Virus record (IMG/VR): IMGVR_UViG_3300033153_001670
Coordinates: 1 to 22,341 of that record
DNA from: a virus
Direction: 5' to 3' (one strand)
DNA: 22,341 bases
Shown one piece after another: positions 20,487 to 22,341 of this stretch. Every line of letters begins with the position of its first letter. Within the stretch, counting starts at the first letter, position 1. The notes under the pieces were generated by a model, which saw only the letters and a program-made list of their open reading frames with translations, was not told the origin of the DNA and searched no databases. The position numbers were made by a program, and so were the translations under genes.

Positions 20487-21704
20487 TTACCTTAACCCAC
20501 TTATTATCAATTTCTTTCTTATTGGATTTGAAATACGATTCCAATTACATATTGCTAAACTCATTACTGTATCATCATGCATACCACTCATTGCCTGATA
20601 AGAGATTTTACCACTCGGTAGGTATTTGTATTGAAATGCGTGTAACTCTTTGTAGAGGGGTTCAAATAAACTCACAGAGGGTAATTCTATATTCATATCA
20701 GCTATATCACTAATTAATCGTCGAACAATGTTTTCTTTTGATGAGTTAGAAGTAACGAATGGCTTTGTATCCTTATACTGTTTCTTAATCATCTCTACTA
20801 TCGGGTCACCAACACCATTAGATTCTACTAAGAGTTGTGATTTATATTGTTTACAAAAGTAAACTACTTTGTTTACAATCTCACTATAATCTATTCCTCT
20901 TGCTCTCCACATATATACAACTCTACCCAATTCATCCATAATAGTTAACACAGAGTAATCTTGTTTAGTACCAACATCTAATCCTGCTACTGTTCTTTTA
21001 TTAGTAGGTATCCAATTCTCTTGATTACATACTTCATCTATATTTGTAAATACTTCACCATCACCCTCTTGCCATTCTGCTAAGAACTCTTGGTTAAAGA
21101 TAGATGGAGGTAAGGACTCTTTCTGTTCTTTTATAAATTCTTCACTAATGTATGGGGATATAGTAGATGGAGCTGTATAAGAGTTATAGTTCTTATCTTC
21201 TCCTCTTTGGAAATATAAGTAAAACCAATTCTTTGCCTTAGGTGTTCCTGCAATCAAACACTTCTTTCCTTTAGCAGATAAAGTAGGTAGAATAGATTTA
21301 TTAAAGGCATTATCACTCACATCTTGTGCCTCATCGATAAAACAATAATCTATACTTAACCCTCGTATTGTTTCTGGCTTCTCTGCAGAACGAAAGTATA
21401 TCCTTGTTCCATTTATTAAGGTTATAATCTTCTCACTCTTATTAGCTTCTTTAGTTATAGGTGTATATTCTATTGCATCTAATATCTGTGATAGAACCTT
21501 TACCGCCATTGAGTAATAGGGAGATACCCAAAGTAAAGTACTCTTAGGTTTGTTTATACCATAGTATAATAGCATGTTGATAAGAAGGAGAGTCTTACCT
21601 ATCTGTCTGCCACATACCATAACGTAAAACATATCATCTTTACCGAGGATATCATCTATTATTCCTTTTTGAAATGGATATGGTTTAAATCCTTTGTATT
21701 GCAT
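20487..21704 (-). CDS. terL: Terminase large subunit
   Basis: The DNA packaging motor of 405 residues. The ATPase half has Walker A (GRQIGKT, 32-38) and Walker B followed by the catalytic Glu (CFIDEAQD, 121-128), and the coupling-like segment AGTPKAKNWF. The C-terminal RNase H-like nuclease has Asp243 (AGLDVGTKQD), Glu294 (LLVESNGVGD) and Asp377-Asp378 (GMHDDTVMSLAI), the three-acid metal site. It is somewhat short but complete. The ATG shares one base with the terS stop (TAATG), so the subunits are coupled. It cuts concatemers and drives DNA through the portal encoded at the far left. Confidence 0.95.
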   Translation of the reverse strand: MQYKGFKPYPFQKGIIDDILGKDDMFYVMVCGRQIGKTLLLINMLLYYGINKPKSTLLWVSPYYSMAVKVLSQILDAIEYTPITKEANKSEKIITLINGTRIYFRSAEKPETIRGLSIDYCFIDEAQDVSDNAFNKSILPTLSAKGKKCLIAGTPKAKNWFYLYFQRGEDKNYNSYTAPSTISPYISEEFIKEQKESLPPSIFNQEFLAEWQEGDGEVFTNIDEVCNQENWIPTNKRTVAGLDVGTKQDYSVLTIMDELGRVVYMWRARGIDYSEIVNKVVYFCKQYKSQLLVESNGVGDPIVEMIKKQYKDTKPFVTSNSSKENIVRRLISDIADMNIELPSVSLFEPLYKELHAFQYKYLPSGKISYQAMSGMHDDTVMSLAICNWNRISNPIRKKLIISGLR

Positions 21705-22054
21705 TAATTAAAATCAAAAGTTATACTACCTGTAGTCTGTTGTTGTATCTCTTGTCTTTCTACATACCCACGATGTTTACCTTTGGTTTTAAGATAAAAG
21801 ATTTGACCTGTAATGTTTCCTTGTTCTATTTGTTTAAAAAGAGCACCCTCTACAAAATCTAATGTAGCATCTTGTATTTCATCTACTTCTTTTTTAAATC
21901 CTTCATCTTCTTTACACCATCTATAAAACGCTGTTCTAGCTACCTTTGCCTTCTTACAAGCAGAAGTAACTACCCCATGCGTTTCTTCTAAACACTTTAA
22001 AACTCTCTTCTGTGCAAGGGTTCTCCTTTTAGTCTGTCCTTTTTGTTTCTTCAT
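21704..22054 (-). CDS. terS: Terminase small subunit
   Basis: A 116-residue DNA-binding protein. A basic N-terminus (MKKQKGQTKRRTLAQKR) is followed by a helix-turn-helix (about 21-50: LEETHGVVTSACKKAKVARTAFYRWCKED) of the kind found in small terminase subunits. A helical oligomerisation segment (VDEIQDATLDFVEGALFKQIEQGNITGQIFYLKTKGKHRGY) and a Gln-rich tail come after it. It recognises the packaging start site on concatemeric DNA. The start overlaps the end of the CDGSH-type gene by 26 bases in another frame. Confidence 0.85.
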   Translation of the reverse strand: MKKQKGQTKRRTLAQKRVLKCLEETHGVVTSACKKAKVARTAFYRWCKEDEGFKKEVDEIQDATLDFVEGALFKQIEQGNITGQIFYLKTKGKHRGYVERQEIQQQTTGSITFDFN

Positions 22055-22145
22055 CTTTCTTTATTTTCTTATGAGAACCATCACAATAGCCTTCTTTATC
22101 TTTACTCAATCCACACTTACATTCGTACTTAAATTTAAATCCCAT
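22029..22145 (-). CDS. Minimal CDGSH iron-sulfur-type protein (38 residues)
   Basis: A 38-residue protein with CKCGLSKDKEGYCDGSH at 9-25. The ligand pattern C9-x-C11, C21 and H25 matches the three-Cys one-His [2Fe-2S] site of CDGSH (mitoNEET-type) proteins, with one residue more than usual between the second and third Cys. Residues 1-8 (MGFKFKYE) supply a beta strand and 26-38 are basic/acidic and flexible. The domain is normally over 35 residues and works as a dimer, so this is near the minimum. It starts 3 bases after the methyltransferase stop and overlaps terS by 26 bases. The ATG has no SD (leader AAATAAATT). Role in the phage unknown; redox sensing or metal binding is inferred from the motif. 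Confidence 0.7.
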   Translation of the reverse strand: MGFKFKYECKCGLSKDKEGYCDGSHKKIKKDEETKRTD

Positions 22146-22148
22146 AAT

Positions 22149-22341
22149 TTATTTCTTTTTTGTTATTGTATCACCTCTATGTTGTACATCGTTCTCTTCT
22201 AAGAACTCGTTAAATGCCTTTCTTACAGATGGATATTGTAAATCATCAACTATAATCTTACCATCTTCTGCTAATACTTCAAGAGATAATTCTAAATCTT
22301 TTTTAGCTCCTTCATACGAATGGTCACCATCTACATATATA
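22149..22341 (-). CDS. Partial class I SAM-dependent methyltransferase (C-terminal part)
   Basis: Only the last 64 codons are in the window; the N-terminus lies beyond the right edge. It begins IYVDGDHSYEGAKKDLELSL, the typical IDGDHSYEGVKKDL signature of methyltransferase-24-like Rossmann enzymes, followed by LAEDGKIIVDDL where the usual motif is GGxxxxDD. The acceptor is unknown; phage versions have been associated with sugar (O-antigen-like) or other small substrates. Here it could modify sugars made for the adhesin, a speculative link. It is the first minus-strand gene at the right and is followed closely by the CDGSH-type gene. Confidence 0.75.
   Translation of the reverse strand, partial: IYVDGDHSYEGAKKDLELSLEVLAEDGKIIVDDLQYPSVRKAFNEFLEENDVQHRGDTITKKK

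Noticed and set aside
1-22341. Prophage with integration functions
   Set aside because: No integrase, repressor, attachment-site repeats or host genes were seen; the window alone cannot exclude lysogeny genes elsewhere.

Overview
This window is the late (virion) region of an AT-rich tailed double-stranded DNA phage. It has large and small terminase genes, an HK97-type major capsid protein, scaffold, XkdF-type maturation protease, portal, tape measure and several tail proteins. The structural protein families resemble those of phages of Bacteroidota, most plausibly a marine flavobacterial phage; this is recognition from memory, not a database search. Two further signs agree. Most genes have no Shine-Dalgarno (SD) sequence but an A/T-rich leader and often a TAATG stop/start overlap. 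The adhesin has poly-threonine linkers of a kind common in marine phages. No integrase, repressor, tRNA or CRISPR was seen.

Layout, read in the direction of the minus strand from the right edge: a partial SAM methyltransferase; a 38-residue CDGSH-type protein; TerS and TerL (20487-22054); a probable tail assembly chaperone with a -1 frameshift site in a T9 run (19605-20446); a small tail protein, a 53-residue membrane protein and a HK97 gp10-like protein (18531-19598); two large tail-tip/baseplate-like proteins (15147-18527), one with a C1q-like domain; a large Cys-rich and poly-Thr adhesin (12606-15143); a 144-residue unknown protein; and a DxD glycosyltransferase-like protein (11197-12150).

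A plus-strand island (9598-11218) interrupts this order. It holds two tiny proteins, a phage ribosomal protein bS21, an unknown protein and a GT2-like glycosyltransferase. The 570-bp divergent intergenic region before it carries an intrinsic terminator with a C(UUCG)G loop, two abutting 13-bp dyads next to a TATAAT box, alternative hairpins, and clustered short repeats.

Left of that, again on the minus strand, come the tape measure (frameshifted near its end), a homing-type HNH endonuclease, a 721-residue multi-domain protease, scaffold, major capsid, probable tail tube, an unknown protein, portal and a connector-like protein.

The most interesting ideas are these. (1) The phage bS21 coexists with strong SD sequences confined mainly to scaffold, capsid and tail tube, which suggests phage control of SD use on ribosomes of a host that normally ignores SDs. 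(2) A mucin-like poly-Thr adhesin sits beside two glycosyltransferase-like genes, which suggests a self-glycosylated fibre. (3) A minimal CDGSH protein lies next to the terminase. (4) The maturation protease appears split by a large insertion carrying several extra modules.
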